Source of the DNA: Iris pallida
Taxonomy: Eukaryota; Streptophyta; Magnoliopsida; Asparagales; Iridaceae
Assembly (NCBI GenBank): GCA_029216955.1
Contig: JANAVB010015600.1
Span: forward strand, 36,196,497 to 36,260,496
DNA: 64,000 nt
Reading direction: 5' to 3'
Below, piece by piece: positions 1 to 11,217 of the stretch; the stretch's first letter is position 1, and each line of letters starts with the position of its first letter. Below the pieces are notes generated by a model, which did not search any database, had not been told where the DNA came from, and saw only the letters and a list, made by a program, of their open reading frames with translations. Both the position numbers and the translations under genes were made by a program.

Positions 1-1236
1 TCCATCTATCCCGGCAGTACGAAGATGTACCGTGATATTCGGCAGCATTTCTGGTGGAATGGCATGAAGCGGGAGATAGCTCGGTTTGTCTCTCGGTGTT
101 TGGTTTGCCAACAAGTTAAAGCCGAACATCAGAGACCGGCTGGACTTCTTCAGCCCTTACCGATTCCAGAATGGAAGTGGGAGCATGTGACCATAGATTT
201 TGTGACTGGACTACCTAGGTCCCCAGCTGGTAGAGATGCTATCTGGGTTATAGTTGATCGGCTCACGAAAGTGGCTCACTTTCTTCCATTCAGAGTTGGT
301 CAGTCGACAGCTCAGTTAGCAGAGATGTACCTCAGGCAGATTGTCAGATTGCACGGTGTGCCAGTCAGTATCACCTCGGACCGAGATTCAAGATTTACGT
401 CGCACTTTTGGCGTAGCTTGCAAGAGAGCTTGGGAACTCATCTCCAGTTCAGTTCAGCATATCACCCGCAGACAGATGGCCAGTCGGAGCGCACGATCCA
501 GACTCTTGAAGACATGTTGCGGTCTTGCACACTTGACTTCGGTGGTTCATGGAAAGATCACTTGCACCTGGTGGAATTCTCGTACAACAACAGTTTCCAG
601 GCCAGTATCCAGATGGCACCGTTCGAGGCACTGTATGGTAGGAAGTGCAGATCCCCGCTAGCCTGGGATGATGTTGGAGAGAGACAGATGCTTGGTCCAG
701 AAATGATTGCCCAGACAGTTGAGGTGGTCAGGAGAGTCCGAGATCATCTTCGAGTTGCCCAAGATCGCCAGCGCCATTGGGCCGATTCTCATCGGCGCCC
801 TCTCGAGTTTTCGGTCGGCGATCATGTATTCCTGAGGATTTCGCCTAACCGTGGCGTCATTCGTTTCGGCGTACGGGGAAAGCTTAGTCCTAGGTATATA
901 GGACCGTTTGACATTCTGGAGCGAGTAGGAGATGTATCCTATCGTCTTGCTCTTCTACCGTCGCTAAGCGAGGTGCATGACGTGTTCCATGTATCCCAAT
1001 TACGACGGTATATCCCGGACCCGGGCCACATCCTGGATCATTCAAAATTGGTTGTTGGTGCCAACCTTTCGTATGAGGAGAGGCCCGTGTCTATATTGGA
1101 CCGGAGAGAGAAGATCCTCAAGAACAAGACTATCAAGTTAGTCCGAGTTGCTTGGGGTCATCACTCTTTGGGGGAGTCAACGTGGGAGCGTAAGGATGAT
1201 ATCCGATCGCGATATCCCAACTTGTTTGACTCGTGA
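1..1236 (+). CDS. Ty3/gypsy chromovirus polyprotein, 3' part: integrase plus chromodomain (partial)
   Basis: The reading frame is open from base 1 (codons 1-8 read SIYPGSTK) to TGA at 1234-1236, so only the C-terminal part of pol lies in the window. The zinc-binding tail (CLVCQQ) is followed by the integrase core, with catalytic residues visible in VTIDF, TSDRDSRF and the E of QSERTIQ. Then come the GKLSPRYIGPF linker typical of gypsy integrases and a C-terminal chromodomain-like segment (SILDRREKILKNK... STWERKDDI). Integrase inserts element cDNA into host DNA; the chromodomain directs chromoviruses to marked chromatin. The type resembles the Tekay/Del clade. No internal stop or frameshift is seen, so this is a fairly young element, although its 3' LTR is truncated. 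Family assignment is secure; clade is by motif recall. Confidence 0.95.
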   Translation, partial: SIYPGSTKMYRDIRQHFWWNGMKREIARFVSRCLVCQQVKAEHQRPAGLLQPLPIPEWKWEHVTIDFVTGLPRSPAGRDAIWVIVDRLTKVAHFLPFRVGQSTAQLAEMYLRQIVRLHGVPVSITSDRDSRFTSHFWRSLQESLGTHLQFSSAYHPQTDGQSERTIQTLEDMLRSCTLDFGGSWKDHLHLVEFSYNNSFQASIQMAPFEALYGRKCRSPLAWDDVGERQMLGPEMIAQTVEVVRRVRDHLRVAQDRQRHWADSHRRPLEFSVGDHVFLRISPNRGVIRFGVRGKLSPRYIGPFDILERVGDVSYRLALLPSLSEVHDVFHVSQLRRYIPDPGHILDHSKLVVGANLSYEERPVSILDRREKILKNKTIKLVRVAWGHHSLGESTWERKDDIRSRYPNLFDS

Positions 1237-1380
1237 GGTATAATGTCTTTCTTATGCCTCCTGCCTTCAATTCCTTGCTTACATGATTGATTGATTGCCT
1301 AGTATAGCTTGCTTGTTATTACTGTAGCTTGTCATTGCTCCTCTAGCCTCTTGATTAAATTCCGAGGACGGAATTCTTTT

Positions 1381-1394
1381 AAGGTGGGTAGAGT
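1381..1394 (+). other. polypurine tract of the gypsy element
   Basis: AAGGTGGGTAGAGT lies directly before a TGTAATGCC LTR start and just after a GAGGACGGAATTC motif. This arrangement is the usual plus-strand primer site of plant chromoviruses. The same pre-PPT motif recurs beside the two non-coding LTR elements later in the window. Confidence 0.75.
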
Positions 1395-1635
1395 TGTAAT
1401 GCCTGTGTTCGTATTACGTATTTTTTACTCGCTCTCATATGAATCAAATTACAAGTAAAATACAAGAATATAATAGTAGATATTTCTTTAAAACACCTTC
1501 ATTCATGTAAATAAATGACCAAATTTAATATTTTATACGTCATTACTTGCATTAAATGAGAATTTTTATCATTTATAATACATATCTCATATATGTGCTA
1601 AATAAAAAAATTAAAAATTTTATAAAAAAATAGAT
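1395..1635 (+). repeat. truncated 3' LTR of the gypsy element
   Basis: The LTR starts TGTAATGCC immediately after the PPT and continues as AT-rich sequence. No CA-ending terminus or target-site duplication can be found; the sequence runs into a GC-rich repeat near 1636, so the LTR is probably cut short. The right boundary is approximate. Confidence 0.6.
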
Positions 1636-1806
1636 GGCGGGCCATCCCACTTGGCCCGCGAGCTAGCACACCGCGGGACGAGCTACTAGCGGGCCAACCC
1701 ACCTAGGCCCGCCTGTTTGGCGGGCTCCTAAATGCTCGACCCAACCCACCTTTTGGCGGGCGGGGCGGGACGGCCCAACGGACTTAGCCCATTTTGACAG
1801 CTCTAT
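1636..1806. mobile_element. GGGCC-rich MITE remnant
   Basis: This stretch is sharply GC-rich in an AT-rich background, with repeated GGCGGGCC / GGCCCGCC blocks and a GCCCATTTTGACAGCTCTA end. That terminus is typical of a common plant non-autonomous DNA transposon (hAT-like). The partner terminus is degenerate and no TSD could be fixed. Confidence 0.45.
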
Positions 1807-2770
1807 TCACACTCCATCGGTGTGATTCGAAATTGGTCAAATCTGATTTGGGTTATATAAAAAAAAAAAAAATCAATTTTACGTGCATCCATACTTTAAT
1901 TCATATTTGGAATATAACAAATTTGAGGGAATGTGTGCAACATTCTAATAAGAATTACATTGGACAACTATGAAATTTCCGCTCATCTCCCTCTCCCTCC
2001 TGCTATATTACGGCGGACTTCTTCCTCCTCCTACTCTGCTCATTCCCTCCCCCCAAATTCTAGGGTTTCGTAGAATTCCCCAAATCCTATACAAAGAATA
2101 CAGCTTTTGTTCAGTTCGATCCATACTTGATCTCATTATCAAACAAAAAGTTAAACAAAAATGTTCCAAAATTCCCTTAAAAAAACCCCATTAAATCTCT
2201 CCAATCACAATATTTTCCCCCAAACTTGAAACCCTCCAATCCCCCAATCTCGTGTAGTCCTCCGTATTTGCGTTGGCATTCTGGGATATTGTGAGATATT
2301 TGATATTAGGGGATATAGATCCGCAATTACAGTTACACTGAATTTAGAAATTGCTGCAGCTGCATTTCTACCATGTTCAATGTTCGGAACTGGTTCTCCT
2401 GTCAGAAGCTTTGGCTTTGTTTGTTCATGGAAGTTATGTTCGTTCAGTCCACAGGTCAAATGTGTCTGCCAGATTCGAAGAAGTTGGTGGTTTTGGGACT
2501 AAACGTGTACTGCCTTCTACGTTTCTATCATCTTGAAGCATGCAAATTCCTTGTCACTATTGGTTCTCAAGTCGGAGATATGAAATTTTGTCATGCAATC
2601 AAAGGTGTGCTCATTTCAGTGTGCTCATGCAATCAAAGGTAACAAGTTAGGTCCATAAGCCTTGCATACGTTTGATAGTTAGTTTCAGAGGAAGAATGTA
2701 TTGTCAGGAACTCCCTTTTTTAAGTCACAATCTCTATCTAGCCCACAAGCAACTATTATAGTTAAGCTAG
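1807..2770 (+). other. non-coding stretch with leader-like sequence
   Basis: No gene is supported. Around 1970-2240 there is pyrimidine-rich sequence with CTAGGGTTTCG and CCCCAAATC blocks that look like a plant 5' leader, which could be left over from an original first exon. ORFs here are short and lack recognisable domains. Confidence 0.3.
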
Positions 2771-3311
2771 TCATGGTAGCCTAAGGTGCGCCTTGCAGAA
2801 ATGTGCAACAGTTGTACCTCACACCTCACTAGACGAGTCACATTTCTCCGGGCGCTCCCAAGACGTGCCTAAGATGCGCCTTTTAGCCAGGCGCAACCAA
2901 GAAAATGCACGCCTTATGTTTTTTTAGATACAAATATTTTTGAGGCAGAGAGATAGCTCTTGTCTCATACAAGTAGGAGGAAGGTAGCTCTTTCCACGGC
3001 TGCCAAAGTTCGTTACAATTGAACTGGAAAAACTAAAATTTATTAAAAGCGTGGTAGGAAGAATACAAAATCTTTTTAGTTATGTTGACTGTTCCTCTGC
3101 TAGTTCACTTGGTTATCTTTTAACATATTTTTGTTGGTTTTAATATGTTATTTAGTTTATTTCTTACATTATGAATTTATTTATTTAATTATGTGTATTT
3201 TTTTTTTTTTTCTCCTCGCTTCACTCAGACGCGCGTCTTAAGTGTGCCTTGCGCCTCAAGCGATGTGGACCTTTTACGCCTCAAGTGCGCCTTGTGCCTT
3301 TGACTACCTTG
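2771..3311. mobile_element. hAT-like MITE rich in GCGCCTT motifs
   Basis: The element is flanked by AAGCTAG at 2764-2770 and 3312-3318 (7-8 bp TSD). Its ends are imperfect inverted repeats (left GGTAGCCTAAGGTGCGCC, right, reversed, GGTAGTCAAAGGCACAAGG). The paralogous sequence near 10071-10095 reads ACTATTATAGTTAACTTAC then AAACCACATC, without the insertion. That makes an empty site and shows the MITE arrived after the segmental duplication. Confidence 0.65.
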
Positions 3312-3826
3312 AAGCTAGGAAACCACATCTGTCTGTGAATTAGACTTTCATTGTCACTGCAAAGTGCACCTATTGTGTCCCAATTGAGTCACATTTTCTC
3401 TTCTACCGTGTGGAGTGCAAGAAATGACTGAGGAATGCACTTTACAAGAATGAAGCGGGATGGAAAGTACAAGGAAGTGTTATTTATTGAGGTTTCTCTT
3501 TGTCCTATCACCTATGTTACACCAAACGGATACTATACGCCACGATGTGGAGACTGAGATAAATACGGGACACAATATTGATTTTGGCGTGTCATACTGT
3601 GTTTTGGAGCATTTGGATCGTGTCTGGTACATGTCTGACACGATGTCACACGGATAAACAAGATTCTGTGCCTCAATAGTCTTTGTCCTTTCCCTCCATT
3701 CTTCTGTCCATTAAATTTTGAACAAACTTTCATGAGACTGAACCAATTAACGGAAGTACACTTTCTGGACTTCTTGCAAGCAATCCAAACAACCTACAAA
3801 TTCCCAGAAAGAAACATGTGCTCATC

Positions 3827-3834
3827 TATAAATA
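3827..3834 (+). promoter_or_regulatory. TATA box of WDR26-like copy A
   Basis: TATAAATA is followed by a short leader ending ...CCACCCCAAG at 3920 and a GTGAAC splice-donor-like site. A long 5' UTR intron of about 2.4 kb would follow, up to the acceptor near 6300 (GCGCACAG). The paralogous copy has TATAAAATA in the same place. Confidence 0.55.
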
Positions 3835-6316
3835 CCACCAGAGCCTCATTCATGCTTCTTAGAAAGAAACTCAACCCAACTCTATCCTCCCTCCTGCTTC
3901 CCAGTTGTCTCCACCCCAAGGTGAACTTCCTTTTCTCATTTCAACTTGTCCTTCCTTTTCATTAGATTGAAATATTCAATTAAAACTAGATATCAAACTG
4001 TGACTCTATCAACCAAGAACACTTGGGAGGGTCCCTTCTTGCTAATTCTTGGGTATGTTCCTGATGGGTTTTCTTTGTTCCATAAGTTTTGGTTCTCGTT
4101 CTTAATCATTTATGTTGGTTATTGCTATTTGACTGAATGCATTTAACATGAATGTGAATTCATCTAGTTCTTCTTCATCACGAATAATTTCCTACTTTTA
4201 TGTTGTTTCTTGATACATTGTTGTGGTCATTAACTGTGAAACATTAGCATGCTGCACTTTTCTTGATAGGTGAACTTCCTTTTTCTCATTTCAACTTTGT
4301 CTTCCTTTCTATTACATTGAAACATTCATTTAAAAGTAAAAGTATCGAACTGTGACTCTATCATCCAAGAACACTTGGAGGGTCCTTTCTTGCTAATTCT
4401 TGGGTGTATTAATGATGGGTTTTCTTTGTTCTATGAGTTTTAGTTCTTGCTCTTGATCGTTTATGTGGGTTTTTTTTGTTGGTTGCTATTTGACTGGATG
4501 CATCTAGTTCTTTTTATTTAAGAATAATTTGCTATATTTATGTTGTTTCTTGATACATTAGCATTCTGCTCTATTCTTGCTAGGTGTTATATACATAATA
4601 TCTTGAGCTATCTGCTAGTAATTTGTTTTTGTCAGGTCTGTTCTTATTAAGTTGCTTCTGTTTGTTACCAATTTAGTACATCTAATATATGCAACTCTCT
4701 AGCATATTTGTGAAGTCTTCCATCAAATCGGAGTGGCAGAGCTGTGTCCAAAGATGTGTCGGACAAGGAGTTGGCACGGGCTTTCGGAGTGTCGGTTTGA
4801 GTGATTTTCTAGGTCTCCTTTGTTGTGAGAGAAGTCTGGATGAGGAGGAGAGTTGGCAAGATATCTTCGTTTATTCTTGGAGGCTGCCTCTTCGTGTTCT
4901 GTCTTTGTTGTTGGTTTATCTAAGTGATATGTTCTTTGGTTTTCCAGAGCTTTTTTCCCCTACATTTCTAGCTGGTTAGTTTCTTGAAAAATTAATGCAC
5001 CTATCGTATGTGACTCACCAATGTACTTATGACAACAACTAGGATTGTTTGTCATCATCTTGCAGTTCCTTTCCCTTCGGAATTGGGGTCGGATAAAAAA
5101 GAGCATAACAACTAGCAAGAAGGGCGTTGCTAAAACCTATGGCTGCTTTCTTGATCATGAAGTTTGGACTTATGAACAGAACACAGGATAATACAAGCAC
5201 GGTGACATGGAGTTTGCACCAATGTTGAAGTGCCTTGGTGTATTTTAGTGTGTCCTAGTGTATTTTGGAGTGTTGAGATGTATACAACACGAACTCGACA
5301 CAGATTTTTTTTTTTCTTGGACCTTCATTTATCACGACACTACTTTTTTTGTTCTTTTCTTTTTTGGGATGTAGTTCTTGCTCTTAGATTTGAATGTTAG
5401 CCAGCATTGTGAACTCTATGATGAGATATGTGCCATATAGTGATGGGTTCAAGAATTGGTTCACTTATGAGTTTGATGGGACTGACTTTCTTCATTATTT
5501 TCTTTTTTTTCTTAACCCATTTCATTGAGCTTAGGAATATGATGGTTCTTTATTATGCTTCTTTTTCCGACAATGCATAAGGATTATATGGTGGAGTTAC
5601 ATTTTTGTGCTAATTATTTGTTTTCGATGTTGATGAGATAAGATGTCATTTAGTTTTTACGAAATTGGTTCACTGACCTACTTCATTCCTTCTTTCCCTG
5701 ATATTTTTTCCGTCTCTATCTCCAGTTAGTCAATGCTGTCAGTGATATCCTTGTTTCAAATATTCTTAAAAATTCAAGAAATGCTGTTAGTGAAATCCTC
5801 GTCTTACCCATAACTTTCTTGGACTGAGAGGACTTCATTTTACTGCATCTCCTTCGATTTTTATTCTCTATTCCTTCTCTTAAGAAATGATCGTATTTGC
5901 ATACCTCTTTTTCATTGAATAATCTAGTGTAATTTTTATTGCTCACTTGCATTATGCTTCGTTTTTAATCACATAATCGTTGACAACAAATAGGCTTTGA
6001 CGAGCTGAACATGATATTAGCTAAAAACTAGGTGGAAGTACCTAAGCTATTAGGTGCATTCTTTTACAACCTTTAGATTGTGACTGTAACGGAAGTTGAT
6101 TTTTACGTGACTTCAGTTACGCTCTTAGTCTGCGTTGTATAATGTGTCTAGTCTGAAAGAAACAGCTTATGGATTTCCTTTTATATCTGATCTTTCATGA
6201 TCCACGTTAAGCAACTTCTCTAATTTTCTTACTTATTTCCGTGTTTTTGTATCTTAAAATATATATTGGCTGATGGCATTTCGCCTCACTTAGCGCACAG
6301 TTCTTCAAGAGGCCTG

Positions 6317-9229
6317 ATGGAAAAAGATACAGTTGGTCCCAAGGGAATCATTAGAAGATCTGAATTTGTCGTCGCTATTGCAAAAGCTTTACGCCTTCTT
6401 GGTTATGTGCAAAGTGGAGAAGCTATAGAGAGAGAGGCTGGACTGGATTCACATTTGGCTGTGGAAGAAGCTTTTAAGGAGCAAGTGCTTGCTGGGAGCT
6501 AGAAAGAAAGTGTGGATACATTGCATAAGCTGGTCCCCAAGGACGAGTACATCCGCAAACGTGCATCTTTTCTGATATTTGAGCAGAAGTTCTTCGAACT
6601 TTTGGCGCAGAACAGTAAGAAGGATGCTATTGAAACACTGAGAACTGAGATCACTCCTCTCGGTATTAACAGAAAACGGGTCAATGAGATTTCTTTTTGT
6701 ATGCTCTCTCCTACACGGCCTGCAGACCCACGGTCGAAGCTTCTAGAGGAATTGCAGAAATTACTTACCCCCACTGCTCTGATACCAGAGGGGAGGTTGG
6801 TGCATTTGGTTGAGCGGACTCTTATTCGGCAAAGAGAATTGTGTCATTTTCACAACTCTTTGGATAAGACACTGTCACTTTATACTGATCATGCGTGCGG
6901 AGTAGAGCAGATACCTTCAAGAACAATACAGGTGCGAATATTTTTATGTGGAGGATATTGTTATATGACAGTCTTCTTTTTCACATATATCCAAACAACT
7001 TGCTTTTCTCAACTGTTTGTGTCAAATGGATCTGCAAATTGGTGGCAACCGAAGTTTATGGAATGAACTCGTGTTCATAATAGTCATGACTTGATTTCAA
7101 ACCTTTTCTTTCATTTCACTACAAGAAGTGGCAAAGAATTGTGATATGTATACAGCTGGAATTTTGTTATCTTTGTCTATATGGTAATGAAGGGGAATAT
7201 CAAGGAAATCGTTCAAAAGTTTAGAGTGGATTTTAATCTTTGTGAATAGCTTAATTCACATACAAGTTGGAGTTTCTTAAAGTCTTCTCATCAGCATGTT
7301 TCATTAATCGTTGTGAATAGCTTAATGTTAATGCTTATTCTCTTGCCATCAATTACTTGATATGCTATATTAACTCATTCTTCCCATTTTGAGGAATATT
7401 CAGGATGCCAATCTACTTATTCTGTAATTCCTGTGGATCAGATATTGAAGGGACATGTTGATGGAGTACTGTATCTGCAGTTCTCAAATAATGGGAAGTA
7501 CCTGGCGTCATCATCCATGGATAAATCTGTTATCATATGGGAGGTAATCTTTTTGGACCTTTATTGAAAGTTATATGGAAATTTCTAAATACCAAAGACT
7601 AGTAATTTATTTCATGACTTAAAAGAAAATTAAGAATTAAATTTCTTTCATAATACTCGGTCAAAATTTAGTTTAAAACCTATGTAAAAAGTTTAAAAAT
7701 AAATAAAGTTTGAATTCTACAACAAATAATAAAATTTTGGGTATGAATGGAGTAAGTACAGTACCCGGTATGGATACACTTTCCTAAATGGAGTACCTGT
7801 GCTTCGTAGGTTCATAACTAAGCAATCTTGTTGTTTTGGAGGATGAATATATTTGTGACTATATTAATCAAATATAATAAACAGCCTCGGTTAGTCCTAC
7901 TGTCGTTAGGCAATGTAATTATAGATTAATATATTTCCTGTATATCTAACATAAAAAATTTGCCGTGTTTGAGCATGTTTTCATGGTTTGGATAAATTTG
8001 AAATATATTTCATCACTATTTCTTAAGGTATTAGTTGGACCTGACAAATGCTAAGTAAGTGCTATATTATGTTTTAGGTCCATGAAGATGGTGGGCACTT
8101 CTCCTTAAAGCACAAACTAAGTGATCATCAGACTGAGGTTGTGATCGTTGCTTGGAGCCCTGATGATCAACAGCTACTATCATGTGGCAAAAGAGAGGAG
8201 GTCAGACGCTGGGATGTTACGTCAGGAAAATGTCTCCGTGTCTATGAAAAAAGTAACACCGGCCTGATTTCTTGCGGTTGGTTGCCGAATGGGGAAGGGA
8301 TATTTGCCGCTACAACAGATTACGGAATCTACGGGTGGCTGGACGATGGAGGAGATGTTTTGTACCATCAAGGGAAAGGGAAAACAGGTATCTTGGATAC
8401 GGCCATCACAAAAGATGGCAAAACTATCATAAACATAGAAGATGATAAATCTCTTCTTTTGCGCAATTCAGAAACAGCAATTGATAAGCTGATCATAGAG
8501 GAGGAGGAGATCACTTCATTCTCGCTGTCATGCGACGATAAATCTCTGCTGGTGAACCTTATAAATAATAAGATTCATTTGTGGAACATAGAAGAAGATG
8601 AACCTAAATGCCGGATGACATACAAAGGCCACAAGAACCACGATTCCCTTGTCAGGTCTTGTTTTGGGGGATCCCAGGAGGGATTCATTGCCAGTGGAAG
8701 TAAGGATTCACAGGTAAGGATTTGGTTACTTCCGATGATAAATTAATGCCTCTGCTTGTGATCCGGTCACACCTTAATTATGTCATAATGATGTCTTAGG
8801 GGATATAGAATTTTAGAATAACTATGTCATTATCAGCTACCAAGACGCGATACGGATACGAACACAATTTTACTGTGTCTGTGCAGCATAGCGTGAGCCA
8901 TCCCAGAACTCATGCATTGCCGAATTTATACTATTATCTGGACCAGCTTTCAGTTTTGCCTTTTTCTAGTAAATCAGCCTCTCATACATTTTACTGTCTT
9001 CCATAGCATGAATGCTTGATTTACCTATAGTCGTTGTTTCCTCTCTATGCAATAACAGGTGTATATATGGCAGCGGGACTTGGGCGATCTCATTTACAAA
9101 TTACCTGGGCATGCAGATGCTGTCTACTGTGTGAGCTGGAACCCGGTGGATCCTTTTATTCTTGCATCTGCAAGTGCTGACGCTACAATTCGAATTTGGG
9201 GATCACGTAAGGTTTATCCCTTAAAATAG
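6317..9229 (+). pseudogene. WDR26-like LisH/CTLH/WD40 gene, copy A, one nonsense codon
   Basis: Four exons join in one phase: 6317-6931, 7442-7543, 8078-8713 and 9059-9229, 508 codons including the stop. Exon 1 encodes LisH (RSEFVVAIAKALRLLGY) and CTLH (FLIFEQKFFELL... LLEELQKLL). Exons 2-4 encode WD40 repeats (HVDGVLYLQFSNNGKYLASS, WSPDDQQLLSCG, GHADAVYCVSWNPVDPFILAS). The order matches plant WDR26 proteins, which belong to CTLH/GID-type ubiquitin ligase complexes. Splice sites are GT..AG. Codon 62 is TAG (6500-6502) where the paralogous copies have TGG (Trp). No in-frame ATG follows closely, so LisH and CTLH would be lost. Possible alternatives are a very recent nonsense allele or a sequencing error; everything else is open. 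Transcription would start from the TATA box at 3827 through a 5' UTR intron. Confidence 0.85.
7544..8077 (+). other. intron 2 of WDR26-like copy A
   Basis: GTAATC donor and TTTTAG acceptor bound an AT-rich intron with no ORF or recognised repeat. It is absent from copy B, where exon 2 and the start of exon 3 are deleted. Confidence 0.7.
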
Positions 9230-10089
9230 GGGCAATGTACAAAACATCTTCAATTGCTTTTCCTTGCTCTCTTGTTGGAATTGACAGCCACAATTTCCTT
9301 TTTTTCAGTTTTGGTGCAACGGTGTAGATATTTTGATATTTGATGAATACATTTTTACTTTTGTTGGAGACTCTCCATGTCTGCTTATTTTGGCTTGTGC
9401 TTGTGGGCGAAAGAGAGCCACTTGCAGTTTCCTTTTTGTCTGTGTGTGCAACTTCGCAGCTCTTCGTTTTTGTTTCCAACACTCTACAAGTACACCAACC
9501 ATTGACACGGGCTTTAAGCATTGGTCCCCCTTAGTTGCATACTGAACTGTAGAAATATTGACATTGTAACAATTATTCATTCATACTGAACTGGAGAAAT
9601 GCTGGAAATTGCTCCCCCTTAGTTGCATGGCGTGAGAGCAGCGAGTGTGCCAGGCCTGATAGGTGAGTCATGTTCCACTAGGGAGAGCTAAGGAATGGCA
9701 TGGGCAACTGGCTTGAGACACTGGCCGAGGCTTCAATTGGTAACGGAGTCTATCATGAAGTGTTTGATGGGTACAACAATGGTCCTGTCTGTTTTGAGAA
9801 GGCTGTGATATGTAGGCACAATGAAGGGGGATGACGAAGGAGATGTATGTTTCAAGGACACAGATAGGACACGGACACTATGCGTATTTTTGGTGTGTTC
9901 TATAGTATTTTGTCGTGTCTAACATGTATCTGTGGAGTGTCCGACACAACACATACACATTTTTTGAGTGTCCGTGCTTCCTAGGATGTGCCAAGGCAAG
10001 AGAGCATTGTAACATTGCGAGATTAGGTCAACATAGTTGTTTCGGTCGGGGTGAGGGCGTTCTGGCAACTATTATAGTTAACTTACTAA
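9230..10089 (+). other. intergenic spacer between the two WDR26-like copies
   Basis: The 3' flank of copy A. It holds no supported gene. At 9855-9985 there is a copy of a dispersed repeat rich in GTGTCC / GGACAC motifs (see separate entry). Confidence 0.5.
9855..9985. repeat. dispersed GTGTCCGACAC-rich repeat (best copy)
   Basis: AGGACACAGATAGGACACGG, GGAGTGTCCGACACAACAC and TGAGTGTCCGTGCTTCC occur within about 130 bp. Related sequences recur at about 3530-3655, 4735-4800, 5200-5310, 8840-8900, 10270-10395, 11935-12010, 12410-12510, 15165-15268, 16060-16220 and 16310-16450. All lie in introns or flanks of the WDR26-like duplication. Ends are not defined, so the class of element is unknown. 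Confidence 0.5.
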
Positions 10090-10527
10090 ACCACATCTAT
10101 GTGCTGGACTTTATTGTCACTGAAAACTGCACTTGTTGTCTCCAAAATGCTCAGCATTTTCTCATCCATCCTGTGGATTGTAAGGAATAACCTAGAAGTA
10201 CATTTTTGTCCCTCCTTGTGCCTTCAAAGCTAGGAATTATTGAAGTTTCTCTTTGTCCTATGTTATACATAGCAAATACGACAAAATATGATATGGAGAC
10301 TGAACCACAACATTGATTTTTATGTTTCCTATTGTATTTTAGGGCATTTCATTTGTGCAGGATGCATGTCAGACACAATGCAAAATGGACACACAAGTGT
10401 CTGTGCCTCAATAGCCTTTGCCTTTCCCTCTGTTCTACTATCCAATAAATTTTACCAACTTTCACGAGCCACTTCTTGCAAGCAACCCAAAATGCCTATA
10501 ACTTCTCAAACAGAAAATGCGCTTATC

Positions 10528-10536
10528 TATAAAATA
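10528..10536 (+). promoter_or_regulatory. TATA box of WDR26-like copy B
   Basis: TATAAAATA sits at the position equivalent to the copy A TATA box and is followed by the same leader ending CACCCCAAG and a GTGAAC donor at about 10622. A transcript from here would pass through the inverted repeat at 12407-15268. Confidence 0.5.
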
Positions 10537-11217
10537 CCACCAATACCCTCATTTATTCTTCTTAGAAAGAAACTCAACTCAATCCTTCCTTCCTGCTTCC
10601 CAGTTGGTTTACTCCACCCCAAGGTGAACTTCCTTTTCTCATTTCAACTTTTCTTCCTTTTCATTACATTGAAAATTCAGTTAAAACTGTGACTCTGTCA
10701 ACAAAGACCAATTGGGAGGTGCCTTTCTTAATAATTCTTGGGTATGTTCCTGATGGGTTTTCTTTGTTCGATGAGTTTTAGTTCTTGCCTTTATGTTGGT
10801 TCTGTCAGTGATTTCTATTTGACTGAATGTATTTAACTTTAATGTGAATGTGTCTAGTTCTTTTTCATTACGAATAATCTTCTACCTTTATGTTGTTTCT
10901 TGATACATTGTTGTGATCATTAACTGTGAAAACATTAGCATGCTGCACTTTTCTTGCTAGGTGAACTCCCTTTTTATCATTTCAACTTTTTCTTCCTTTT
11001 TATTATGTTGAAACATTCATTTAAAAAGTAAAACTTCAAACTGTGACTATCAACCAAGAACACTTGGAGCGGTCCTTTCTTGCTAATTCTTGGGTATATT
11101 ACTGATGGGTTTTCTTTGTTCTATGAGTTATAATTCTTGTTCTTGATCGTCTTGTGAGTTCCACCGATGGTTGCTATTTGACTGGATGTACCTTGAATGT
11201 GAAATGCATCTAGTTCT

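Noticed and set aside
6512..7066. Reinitiated WDR26-like protein starting just after the nonsense codon
   Set aside because: The first codon of that frame is GTG, not ATG, and no in-frame ATG lies close behind.
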